A DNA stretch of 32,281 nucleotides, taken from assembly GCA_903834765.1 (NCBI GenBank), contig CAILKE010000032.1:1-32281 (forward strand), read 5' to 3'. The notes under the pieces are model-generated. The model made no database searches and was not told the DNA's origin. It saw only the letters and a list, made by a program, of their open reading frames with translations. Made by a program: the position numbers and the translations under genes. Below are positions 26,201-31,785 of this stretch, one piece after another (position 1 is the first letter of the stretch; every line of letters begins with the position of its first letter). The DNA is from an uncultured Bacteroidota bacterium (GTDB lineage: Bacteria; Bacteroidota; Bacteroidia; B-17B0; Aurantibacillaceae).

Positions 26201-26567
26201 CACCTAATACAGCCCATTGTTTAGCTGATGTAAATTCTTCGCCTTTTTTAACGATAGCTTTCGTTCCTAAACGGGTGATGCTCCAAAATAAAAATAAAAT
26301 AGAAAATGAACTACATAGTGCAGACATAATATTGATCATTTTACCTGCTAATGCTGGATCGCCACCAGCCAACAATGCAAAAAAGCGACCAACTAATAAA
26401 AAGAAGGGTGCTCCTGGTGGGTGCCCAACTTCTAACTTATAAGCACAAGCGATGTATTCACCACAATCCCAAAAACTAGCTGTTGGCTCAATTGTAGATA
26501 CATACGTAAAGGTGGCGATGGCAAATACGATCCATCCAATGATGTTATTTTGTTTTTTAAACTGCAT
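23286..26567 (-). CDS. DUF2723 (GT117-like) multi-pass membrane protein
   Basis: A 1093-aa protein with an N-terminal membrane region of about a dozen helices up to residue 660 and a soluble C-terminal half with helical-repeat character (KGQKQKAEKVLDLCLEKIP, GYYQIGNMKKAADLSDKLF). The opening contains EPTASFWDCGEYIACAYKLE and GHPPGAPFFLLVGR, the conserved DUF2723 loop with acidic residues, as in GT-C-type transferases. The vertebrate relative TMEM260 is an O-mannosyltransferase, so protein O-glycosylation is a reasonable but unproven role. These large proteins are a hallmark of Bacteroidota. The tail is Gln/Gly/Pro-rich. Its upstream region is shared with tRNA-Gln. Confidence 0.92.
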   Translation of the reverse strand: MQFKKQNNIIGWIVFAIATFTYVSTIEPTASFWDCGEYIACAYKLEVGHPPGAPFFLLVGRFFALLAGGDPALAGKMINIMSALCSSFSILFLFWSITRLGTKAIVKKGEEFTSAKQWAVLGAGAVGALAYTFTDSFWFSAVEGEVYAMSSFFTAVVFWAILKWDEEDSTNPVGAMRWLVVIAYLMGLSIGVHLLNLLVIPAICFVYYFKKYPFTWKTFFITGIISLILLGGIQNIMIPKIVKFAADYEVFFVNKMGMGFNIGSMVYFVLLFFSLTSLIMYTVNKKESFYKLGFYMAILFTIIVVISGNGPGAMFTRVLVLGGLLYGIHVLKSKSGNTLNVILISFATLLIGYSSFFILIIRSQANTPMDENDPENAITMLSYLNREQYGDWPLTYGQYYNAPTDNSNFKDGEPVYAKDEKSKKYKIIDDRKKSIPAYDKDFCTVFPRMWSQQGNHESSYRYWGDVQAHHRTKTKMNEQSGQMEEIQIPTFMANLTYFVRYQVGYMYLRYFAWNFIGRQNDIQGLTGNPLEGNWKTGIKGLDDWRLDTDTSFEPHSTSNNKASNSYYALPFILGIFGFIFLYQSDKKDLWIVSLFFLLNGLAVVIYLNQYPYQPRERDYAYVASFYAFAIWIGFGVLFIFDFLSKKTNAKNAAIAGIIVGLLIPTIMASQNWDDHNRSKRTMSRDFAVNYLNSCAPNAVLFTNGDNDTFPLWYAQEVEGVRTDVRVVNLSLLQTDWYIAQARRAAYESAPVPFTIPADKLVQGTREVVYLMDKGTGPMNLKKAIEFVESDDIANKLDYGSKPYDYFPSKTFYIPVDSMQVMREKVIAVKDTARLVKNIKWEINRQYITKNDLMVLDLIAHNNWKRPIYFAVTTGAEAYLGLEDYFQLEGLAYRLMPIKNTENEMAQGGRVNTDVMYDNLMNKFVWGGLDKEGVSLDENCTRMASNMRMQMATLAGALINKGQKQKAEKVLDLCLEKIPDANVRYEATLYTVIAGYYQIGNMKKAADLSDKLFDIYENDYKVYRSQKSAHRAAFGREIDQAKEIMRRLVMLAEQFKQTDYAKKLTTRLTNTVPMEELMPPEQQQGQSAQPGGGM

Positions 26568-26647
26568 ATTATTTTTTAATAACTGTAAGTTGCGAATTTA
26601 GTCAAAAAAGATTCTTAAACATTAGTTAATTTATTTTTTATGATTTT

Positions 26648-26677
26648 TTTGTAAATGAAGATATTTTGCTATTTTTG
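26648..26677 (+). promoter_or_regulatory. Promoter of tRNA-Gln
   Basis: TTTG at 26648-26651, an 18-base spacer and TATTTTTG at 26670-26677. The tRNA begins 29 bases downstream. Confidence 0.7.
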
Positions 26678-26705
26678 TCGCCCGAACTTTTGTGGAAGTT
26701 TAAAT

Positions 26706-26778
26706 TGTCCGATGGTGTAACTGGCAACACGACTGATTTTGGTTCAGTAGAGTCTAGGTTCGAGCCCTAGTCGGACAA
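26706..26778 (+). tRNA. tRNA-Gln (anticodon TTG)
   Basis: A 73-nt cloverleaf with acceptor TGTCCGA/TCGGACA and discriminator A. The anticodon stem ACTGA/TCAGT encloses TTTTGGT (anticodon TTG), and the T arm is CTAGGTTCGAGCCCTAG. It is a single-gene unit with promoter and terminator. It marks the border between core genes and the accessory region on its right. Confidence 0.95.
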
Positions 26779-26793
26779 CAACAAAAATCAACT

Positions 26794-26828
26794 AAACCCT
26801 TGAAAATAAAGACTTTCAAGGGTTTTTT
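26794..26828 (+). terminator. Terminator after tRNA-Gln
   Basis: AAACCCTTGAAA and TTTCAAGGGTTT pair over 12 bp around an 8-base loop, with TTTTTTG on the right. Confidence 0.9.
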
Positions 26829-26905
26829 GTTTGCACATTGTTACAAGTTTGTTTTATCATTTAAATCTTAAAACCTATACGGTCACAATAGATAAAAGAA
26901 AATAA

Positions 26906-27088
26906 TCATTCATTTTTTATCTTCCTGTTCAATTGCAAAAAAAGCACTAACACTTTATATTTATCGCCAATCTTGCTCACAGCATCTTTTAAATCTTTAA
27001 GGTCGCAATTAATTTTGTCTGCCCAGTAGATTAAACCTTCATCACTTACATCAACTCTTCCGTCATTTAAAAATACATCTTCCTCCAT
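26906..27088 (-). CDS. DUF3606-like small protein
   Basis: A 60-aa acidic protein. The core RVDVSDEGLIYWADKINCDL followed by KDLKDAVSKIGDK matches my memory of DUF3606: an N-terminal strand, a W at the start of the first helix, then L-x2-A-V-x2-VG. Function of the family is unknown; members are small and often stress-associated. TACATTTG ends four bases before the ATG, suggesting a leaderless mRNA. The gene stands alone, divergent from the signalling module. Confidence 0.72.
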   Translation of the reverse strand: MEEDVFLNDGRVDVSDEGLIYWADKINCDLKDLKDAVSKIGDKYKVLVLFLQLNRKIKNE

Positions 27089-27092
27089 TTTG

Positions 27093-27100
27093 CAAATGTA
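27093..27100 (-). promoter_or_regulatory. Candidate -7 element for the DUF3606-like gene
   Basis: On the minus strand TACATTTG, then CAAA, then ATG. A TTTT-rich stretch rather than TTTG lies at the -33 distance. Confidence 0.5.
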
Positions 27101-27172
27101 AGTCCCTGCTTTTATAAAAAAAATCAGTATTAATACTTAATTTTCAGTATCAGTAATACAACTTAATTAACC

Positions 27173-27188
27173 TAAGTAGTACTACTTA
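27173..27188. promoter_or_regulatory. 16-bp palindrome, left edge of the signalling module
   Basis: TAAGTAGTACTACTTA is a perfect palindrome. A 15/16 match (TGAGTAGTACTACTTA) occurs at 30835-30850, after the response regulator. The size and symmetry suit a dimeric HTH regulator such as the module's own NarL/LuxR-type protein. Confidence 0.6.
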
Positions 27189-27202
27189 ATTTTAAATTGT
27201 AT

Positions 27203-27218
27203 ATACTTAGATAAGTAT
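27203..27218. promoter_or_regulatory. Second inverted repeat upstream of the 103-aa gene
   Basis: ATACTTA and TAAGTAT are inverted around GA. The half-site ACTTA is shared with the neighbouring palindrome. A near-consensus -7 element, TACGTTTT, lies at 27235-27242, so this site would overlap the -33 region. Confidence 0.4.
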
Positions 27219-27353
27219 CTGAATTTCCTCAACATACGTTTTAGTTGCGCCTTAAAATGATCATGTAATTAGTATAAATTATGAAATTATAAAATCTATG
27301 CCGACATAATTTGGCTTAATAAAATAATTATTAACCATTAAAAAACAAACCTT

Positions 27354-27665
27354 ATGGCTTTTACAGGCAATGAAGCGGGACAATTCCCATTAGACACAGC
27401 AGCAGCATGGACTGCTAATTACAGAAAATCAAACCCAAATGGAATCAAAGCCCATTTTTTCGGTATGAACATTATCAACGAAGTATTAGCACAACCAGGT
27501 TGTGTTGGTATCAGGTGCTATTATGCATTAGATGAAAAAGGTGTTCAACAAATGATTATAGTTGGAGCTGATAAAGATGAAAACGATTTATACAATGGTA
27601 TCATCGCCGAAATTTCATCTCCATGCCCTCCATACTGTGGTGGTGGCAGTCCTCTATTAGGCTAA
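27354..27665 (+). CDS. 103-aa protein with Cys/Gly-rich C-terminus, unknown function
   Basis: The protein starts MAFTGNEAGQFPLDTAAAW, has a compact middle (KAHFFGMNIINEVLAQPGC, GIRCYYALDEKGVQQMIIVG) and ends in PCPPYCGGGSPLLG. I recall similar proteins of about 100 aa as unnamed in many Bacteroidota, with the same Gly-Ile-Arg-x-Tyr-Tyr core and a CPxxCG tail; no function is known to me. There is no signal peptide or membrane segment. The CPxxC pair could bind metal or form a disulfide. It is the first gene of the signalling module and is separated from the sensors by a strong hairpin, so it may be the most abundant product and a target or partner of the two-component system. Confidence 0.8.
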   Translation: MAFTGNEAGQFPLDTAAAWTANYRKSNPNGIKAHFFGMNIINEVLAQPGCVGIRCYYALDEKGVQQMIIVGADKDENDLYNGIIAEISSPCPPYCGGGSPLLG

Positions 27666-27711
27666 TAAAATATACGGAAATGGAAGTTTTAGTACATTTC
27701 CGTATATTTAC
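27643..27711 (+). repeat. 69-bp direct repeat, copy 1
   Basis: This block holds the last codons of the 103-aa gene and the hairpin. It is repeated without any mismatch that I can find at 28556-28624, 913 bases downstream. The equal length to the intergenic repeats at the left end of the window is coincidence; the sequences are unrelated. Confidence 0.95.
27668..27709 (+). terminator. Strong hairpin after the 103-aa gene, copy 1
   Basis: AAATATACGGAAATG pairs perfectly with CATTTCCGTATATTT (15 bp) around a 12-base loop. There is no long T-run beyond the arm, so it may be a partial terminator or an mRNA-stabilising end that lowers expression of the sensor genes. It ends 8 bases before the next ATG. 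Confidence 0.65.
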
Positions 27712-27717
27712 TTCATC

Positions 27718-28377
27718 ATGTATGGTAATAGTAACTTTTATATTTTTTTAGGACAAATATCTGCAGTTTCTACACTTATTCCATTTGTAACAGCCTTTAT
27801 CCGAAAAAACAATCTTTCGAAAGAATTGAAAATATTATGGTTCCTAATTATATGCTCTATTATAACTGAAATAGCAGGACTTATTTTAGCTTTTGTATAT
27901 ATAGTCAATAATGCTCATATTTTTAATATTTATGTAATAATAGAAACGCTGCTCATTTCAAGCTTTTATTACTTTGTTATTCAAAACAGAATTTGGAAAC
28001 TAATTTGTATTTTTCTAGCCATAATGTTTTCTGTCTTTGCAATTATCCAATTGTTTTTAAACCCTGTCAAAACTTTAAATAATTTAACTCTAACAACAGA
28101 ATCATTGATGGTAATTATTTTTTCAGTTATAACTTTTCATTATCTTATAAAATACCCGAAGTATAAAAATATTCTTTCTACGCCAATTTTTTGGATTAAC
28201 TCAGCCTTTTTATTATATTTTTCTGGAAACCTATTCTTACACTTGTTCAGTCATTTTTTAACGGAGTATGCACAAAAAGCATTTTTGGAGTTATGGGGAT
28301 TTCACTCAGTTTTTAATATTATTTTTTACACATTAATCAGTATAGGATTTTGGAAAACCAAGACATCGCAAATTTAA
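27718..28377 (+). CDS. 7-TM sensor-like membrane protein A
   Basis: A 219-aa protein almost entirely made of about seven hydrophobic segments, for example FLGQISAVSTLIPFVTAFI, ILWFLIICSIITEIAGLILA, IFNIYVIIETLLISSFYYF, STPIFWINSAFLLYFSGNLF and FNIIFYTLISIGFW. There is no signal peptide and no enzymatic motif. It is paralogous to the protein at 28630, with roughly half of the residues identical overall and the last twenty residues fully identical. The stop overlaps the start of a kinase-type frame by 28 bases. A membrane sensor acting with the adjacent kinase is inferred from position. Confidence 0.82.
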   Translation: MYGNSNFYIFLGQISAVSTLIPFVTAFIRKNNLSKELKILWFLIICSIITEIAGLILAFVYIVNNAHIFNIYVIIETLLISSFYYFVIQNRIWKLICIFLAIMFSVFAIIQLFLNPVKTLNNLTLTTESLMVIIFSVITFHYLIKYPKYKNILSTPIFWINSAFLLYFSGNLFLHLFSHFLTEYAQKAFLELWGFHSVFNIIFYTLISIGFWKTKTSQI

Positions 28378-28551
28378 AATTATTAATCACTATAAGCATT
28401 CTAATAACCCTATCCTTAGCAAATGCTATTATTCTATGTAAGGGTTACTATCAGCATATAATGCTCATAAAAGAAGTGAGAATTAAGCTAATGGAGCAAG
28501 AAAAACAAATTGAATTATTTAAAGCATCCGTTGAAGCAGAAGAAAAACAAA
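28315..28551 (+). repeat. About 237-bp direct repeat, copy 1
   Basis: It aligns with 29230-29466 with about 15 mismatches by hand count, roughly 94% identity. It covers the end of the sensor gene and the start of the kinase gene. The roughly 600 bases to its left are far more diverged between the two copies. Confidence 0.9.
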
Positions 28552-28556
28552 GGTAG
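28350..28556 (+). pseudogene. Truncated histidine kinase N-terminus
   Basis: A TTG-started 68-codon frame reading LENQDIANLKLLITISILIT and on to KASVEAEEKQR. It matches the first 68 residues of the full kinase at 29265: one membrane helix and the start of the coiled coil. It stops at a TAG created where the sequence jumps into a copy of the tail of the 103-aa gene. The H-box and ATPase domain are missing, so it cannot phosphorylate. It may still be translated as a small membrane peptide able to pair with the full kinase through the coiled coil, which is speculation. Confidence 0.8.
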
Positions 28557-28624
28557 TGGCAGTCCTCTATTAGGCTAATAAAATATACGGAAATGGAAGT
28601 TTTAGTACATTTCCGTATATTTAC
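28556..28624 (+). repeat. 69-bp direct repeat, copy 2
   Basis: Identical to 27643-27711. Here the coding tail of the 103-aa gene is an orphan fragment, so its perfect conservation indicates a recent duplication or gene conversion. Confidence 0.95.
28581..28622 (+). terminator. Strong hairpin, copy 2
   Basis: The same 15-bp stem and 12-base loop as at 27668-27709, now between the truncated kinase and the second sensor gene. Confidence 0.65.
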
Positions 28625-28629
28625 AATAT

Positions 28630-29292
28630 ATGGCTGATTCAATAACTTTTAACTATTTTTTTGTCTATTTATCATCATTTTCAACTTTATTTCCTTTTAT
28701 TATAGCATTCATTAGAAGAAATTATTTACAACGTGAACATAAAACTCTTTGGTTACTTGTTTCTTGTGCGATACTTACTGAAATTGGAAGTTACATCTTA
28801 ATGTACATATTCAAAACTGATCCCATTTCTCTTTTTAACTTTTACATGATACTTGAAACTATTCTTATTTCTTTGTATTATTTTTTAACTATTAACAATA
28901 AAACATTTAAGATTTTTATATCAATTTTCAATCTATTGTTTATATTATATGCAGTAATAGAATTAATTACCATTCATAGTAAAACACTAAATAATGTTTT
29001 ACTCACATATCAATCATTAATGGTTATTGCATCTTCCATAGTTACTTTTAATTCCATTATTAAAGATCAAAAACATAATAATATACTCTCAGCCTCAATT
29101 TTTTGGATAAATTCTGCTTTTCTTATTTATTTTAGTGGAAATATGTTTTTACATTTATTTGATAATTATTTGCAAGAACATGCAATGTATGCATTATACG
29201 AATTATGGGGGCTTTGGCATTCCTCATTAAATATTATTTTTTACACATTAATCAGTATAGGATTTTGGAAAACCAAGACATCGCAAATTTAA
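28630..29292 (+). CDS. 7-TM sensor-like membrane protein B
   Basis: A 220-aa paralogue of the protein at 27718 with the same seven-segment plan (LSSFSTLFPFIIAFI, LWLLVSCAILTEIGSYILM, LFNFYMILETILISLYYFL, ASIFWINSAFLIYFSGNMF, NIIFYTLISIGFW). Conserved positions include TLxPF, TEI, ETxLIS, KTLNN, SLMV and NILS-x2-IFWINSAF; loops and membrane segments 2 and 4 differ most. It directly precedes, and by 28 bases overlaps, the intact kinase frame, so translational coupling is likely. Signal unknown. Confidence 0.83.
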   Translation: MADSITFNYFFVYLSSFSTLFPFIIAFIRRNYLQREHKTLWLLVSCAILTEIGSYILMYIFKTDPISLFNFYMILETILISLYYFLTINNKTFKIFISIFNLLFILYAVIELITIHSKTLNNVLLTYQSLMVIASSIVTFNSIIKDQKHNNILSASIFWINSAFLIYFSGNMFLHLFDNYLQEHAMYALYELWGLWHSSLNIIFYTLISIGFWKTKTSQI

Positions 29293-29466
29293 AATTACTA
29301 ATCACTATAGGCATTCTAATAACCCTATTCTTAGCTACTGCTATTATTCTATTTGTGGTTTACTATCAGCGTAAAATGATCCTAAAAGAAGTGAGAATTA
29401 AGATAATGGAGCAAGAAAAACAAATTGAATTATTTAAGGCATCCGTTGAAGCAGAAGAAAAACAAA
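29230..29466 (+). repeat. About 237-bp direct repeat, copy 2
   Basis: Partner of 28315-28551. In this copy the kinase frame continues into the H-box. Confidence 0.9.
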
Positions 29467-30092
29467 AAGAAAAAATTGCCCGGAATCTTCACGACGAAAT
29501 AAACCCTTTATTAAATTCTTTAAAATTTAATTTAAGTAAGTATCGTATTAAAGCTAAAAAAAATGAATTTGACCCTGATAGTATTATTCCCGACGAAAAA
29601 ACTTTGGATAAAGCCATTGAAGGTATTCGCACAGTTTGTTATGATTTAATCCCTTCCTTTTTTATGGAGTACGGTTTAATTCCAGCACTCGAAACCTATG
29701 TGAAAAATGTTAAAGTTTTTGGAGATATTTCAGGTGAATTTGAAAGCAAAGTTATAACCGAAGAAATGGAATCATTTAGTATTCAAGAACAATTAAATAT
29801 TTACAGAGTGTGCTTGGAAATATTAAACAATCTTTTTAAGCACTCTAATTGTACATTATATAAACTTTCAATGCTGAGTTTAAATCAAACCCTTGTGTTC
29901 GAAATAACCCATAATGGTATCGGAATCACTAACGAGGAGATGAATTCCTTTACTGAAAAATCAAAAGGATTAGGTTTAAAATCATTACAAGCAAGGTTGA
30001 TTTTATTAAGAGCTAAAATTAACTATCAAAAAAACAGCAATACATCTTCAATTACATTAGTAGTTCCATTAAACACTAATATACTTCGATAA
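29265..30092 (+). CDS. Sensor histidine kinase, HisKA_3 type
   Basis: A 275-aa kinase if started at TTG 29265; an upstream ATG at 29205 would lie deep inside the sensor gene. One membrane helix (LLITIGILITLFLATAIILFV, about 10-31) is followed by a Lys/Glu-rich coiled coil. The H-box is KIARNLHDEINPLLNSLKF with the phospho-accepting His near residue 76. The ATPase domain has N-box EILNNLFKHS (near 185-194), G1 HNGIG (216-220, with His where many kinases have Asp) and G2 GLGL (near 235). The His variant is familiar to me from Bacteroidota kinases of this type. It pairs with the response regulator that starts four bases downstream. Confidence 0.93.
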   Translation: MENQDIANLKLLITIGILITLFLATAIILFVVYYQRKMILKEVRIKIMEQEKQIELFKASVEAEEKQKEKIARNLHDEINPLLNSLKFNLSKYRIKAKKNEFDPDSIIPDEKTLDKAIEGIRTVCYDLIPSFFMEYGLIPALETYVKNVKVFGDISGEFESKVITEEMESFSIQEQLNIYRVCLEILNNLFKHSNCTLYKLSMLSLNQTLVFEITHNGIGITNEEMNSFTEKSKGLGLKSLQARLILLRAKINYQKNSNTSSITLVVPLNTNILR

Positions 30093-30096
30093 AATT

Positions 30097-30750
30097 ATGA
30101 AAAAGCCAATACACATAGCTATAGTTGACGATCATGTTATTGTACGACAAGGATTAATTTCTTTATTAGCAGAATATGAAGAAGTAAATATATTATTTGA
30201 TGCCAATAATGGAAAAGAATTAATGGATAATCTTAAATCCTCAAAGCCTGATATTGTATTATTGGATATTGCTATGCCAATTATGAATGGCAAAGAGGCT
30301 TTAGAAAAAATGCAATTAAAGTACCCGAAAATAAAGGTTATTGTGATGAGTCAGTATTTTCATGACGAACATATTATTGAATTTATTAAAGCAGGTGCTT
30401 CTGCTTTTTTGCCAAAAAATTGCGATATAGATAAACTACTCGATGCAATAAATTATGTATTTGAACATGGCTATTATTATGATAACAAAATTTCAGCTGT
30501 AATGGCTTCTTTGTTAAAGAAAACACCAATCGATAATAAAGTTGTTGCTGATACAGAGTTTACCAAACAAGAAATTAAAATTATGAAGTTAGTTTGTGTC
30601 AAAAAAACAAATGCCGAAATAGCCGACGAATTACACGTTAGTATTAGAACCATTGAAAGTCATCGATACAACATTTCTAAAAAAACCAATACAACAAAAA
30701 CAATAGATCTTATAGAATATGCCACCAAAAACGGTATTTTAAATCTATAA
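30097..30750 (+). CDS. Response regulator, NarL/LuxR type
   Basis: A 217-aa DNA-binding regulator. The receiver domain has Asp11/Asp12 (IVDDH), phospho-acceptor Asp57 (IVLLDIAMP), Ser85 and Lys107 (FLPKN). The C-terminal HTH (FTKQEIKIMKLVCVKKTNAE, then IADELHVSIRTIESHRYNI) is a complete LuxR-type helix-turn-helix. All key residues are present, so it should be active. It is the last gene of the module. Palindromes of about 16 bp with shared ACTACTTA half-sites lie both before the module and just after this gene, and they are candidate binding sites. Confidence 0.96.
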   Translation: MKKPIHIAIVDDHVIVRQGLISLLAEYEEVNILFDANNGKELMDNLKSSKPDIVLLDIAMPIMNGKEALEKMQLKYPKIKVIVMSQYFHDEHIIEFIKAGASAFLPKNCDIDKLLDAINYVFEHGYYYDNKISAVMASLLKKTPIDNKVVADTEFTKQEIKIMKLVCVKKTNAEIADELHVSIRTIESHRYNISKKTNTTKTIDLIEYATKNGILNL

Positions 30751-30806
30751 ATTATTATAAAGATCTAGCATTAATTCGATTGAAAAAATCGTCGCTTAAA
30801 TCTCAA

Positions 30807-30828
30807 ATCTAAGTACTACTACTTAGAT
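30807..30828. promoter_or_regulatory. Inverted repeat after the response regulator
   Basis: Nine-base arms ATCTAAGTA and TACTTAGAT surround CTAC. The right half contains ACTACTTA, the same half-site as in the 16-bp palindromes. Confidence 0.45.
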
Positions 30829-30834
30829 AAAAAT

Positions 30835-30850
30835 TGAGTAGTACTACTTA
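30835..30850. promoter_or_regulatory. 16-bp palindrome, right edge of the signalling module
   Basis: TGAGTAGTACTACTTA, one base different from 27173-27188. It ends directly before the -33 position of the TAACTTTG promoter at 30874-30881. Confidence 0.6.
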
Positions 30851-30873
30851 TTTACTTTCATATTTCTTAACTA

Positions 30874-30881
30874 TAACTTTG
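30874..30881 (+). promoter_or_regulatory. -7 element for the HNH unit
   Basis: TAACTTTG matches TAnnTTTG. The expected -33 place (about 30851-30854) reads TTTA. The adjacent palindrome puts this promoter under possible control of the response regulator. Confidence 0.5.
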
Positions 30882-30891
30882 GCACAACCAA

Positions 30892-31269
30892 ATAGTTTTA
30901 GAAATTACTAATTTTTCTGATAATATAATTAATCAAGTTTGGCAAAAAGGAATAGCAGTTGCTGGCTATAATGTCGAAAAATTTCGTCGAGATACATGCG
31001 GTGCTTGGATGCAAAAAGATAAATATGGAACTGAAGAAAATTTAGGTTGGGAAATAGATCACGTTTACCCAGTCTCAAAAGGTGGCACTGATGATTTGGC
31101 AAATCTCAGGCCAATGAACTGGCAAAATAACCGCAGTAAAAACGAAAATTACCCATCATATAAATGCGTCATCAAATCCAAGGACAATAAAAATGTTAAG
31201 TCTGAAGAAAGTCGAACAATAAATAAATCCCTTCAAGAAACACTTAAATCAAAATATAAAATTAAATAA
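30892..31269 (+). CDS. HNH endonuclease, start codon unclear
   Basis: The HNH core is GWEIDHVYPVSKGG followed by DDLANLRPMNWQNN, a complete metal-binding H-N-H arrangement. The first ATG is at 31009, giving 86 aa. The same frame stays open upstream to 30877 and encodes FSDNIINQVWQKG, then RRDTCGAW, which looks like the normal N-terminal part of this HNH family in Bacteroidota. No ATG, GTG or TTG exists in that extension; ATA at 30892 or ATT at 30904 are the only near-cognate choices. Either a rare start is used, the start was lost, or the shorter form is real. The tail is lysine-rich. The target is unknown; the next gene begins 4 bases later. Confidence 0.62.
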   Translation: MVLEITNFSDNIINQVWQKGIAVAGYNVEKFRRDTCGAWMQKDKYGTEENLGWEIDHVYPVSKGGTDDLANLRPMNWQNNRSKNENYPSYKCVIKSKDNKNVKSEESRTINKSLQETLKSKYKIK

Positions 31270-31273
31270 AACA

Positions 31274-31699
31274 TTGAGAACAATTCTAACCGTTTGGTAT
31301 AAAGCTGGGAAAGGCAAATCATCAACAATACGTGAATTTGCATTCGCATTAATAAACACTTTTCCTATTCACCAAATAATTTATTCCGACACAAATCCTT
31401 TTAATCCAACTGGCGATTTTCGTTTAATAATTAAAATTAATGGGAAAATAATTGCTATTGAAAGTAAAGGCAATACTTCAAGTGGATTAAAAGAAAGACT
31501 TGATGAAATTAGTAAAAAGTATAATCCGGATGTTATAGTATGCGCTTCCCGAACAAGCTTACAAACAGTAACGCATATCGATTCTTTTGCCGCCAAAAAC
31601 AACTACCAACAAATTTGGGCATCAACCTCCCTGATGGACAATCATGATGACCAAGTGAACAAATTAAAAGCAAAATTACAAAGTTTAAACCTTATTTAA
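31274..31699 (+). CDS. P-loop-like protein of unknown function
   Basis: A 141-aa protein starting at TTG (31274), with no earlier alternative after the HNH stop. The N-terminus TILTVWYKAGKGKSSTIREFA resembles a Walker A loop in the style of ParA-like or dethiobiotin-synthase-like NTPases (GKGKSS). KIIAIESKGNTSSGLKERLD and the strand DVIVCASRTSLQTVTHIDSF suggest a small Rossmann-like ATPase core. I recall similar unnamed proteins in Bacteroidota. It is tightly coupled to the HNH gene. Confidence 0.68.
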   Translation: MRTILTVWYKAGKGKSSTIREFAFALINTFPIHQIIYSDTNPFNPTGDFRLIIKINGKIIAIESKGNTSSGLKERLDEISKKYNPDVIVCASRTSLQTVTHIDSFAAKNNYQQIWASTSLMDNHDDQVNKLKAKLQSLNLI

Positions 31700-31785
31700 G
31701 ATAAGAGAGAATAAATTCGGGCAATTATAAAATTAAAATCAATACAAACTAATAAATATCAAAAAAGAAAAAAGTATAACACAGA

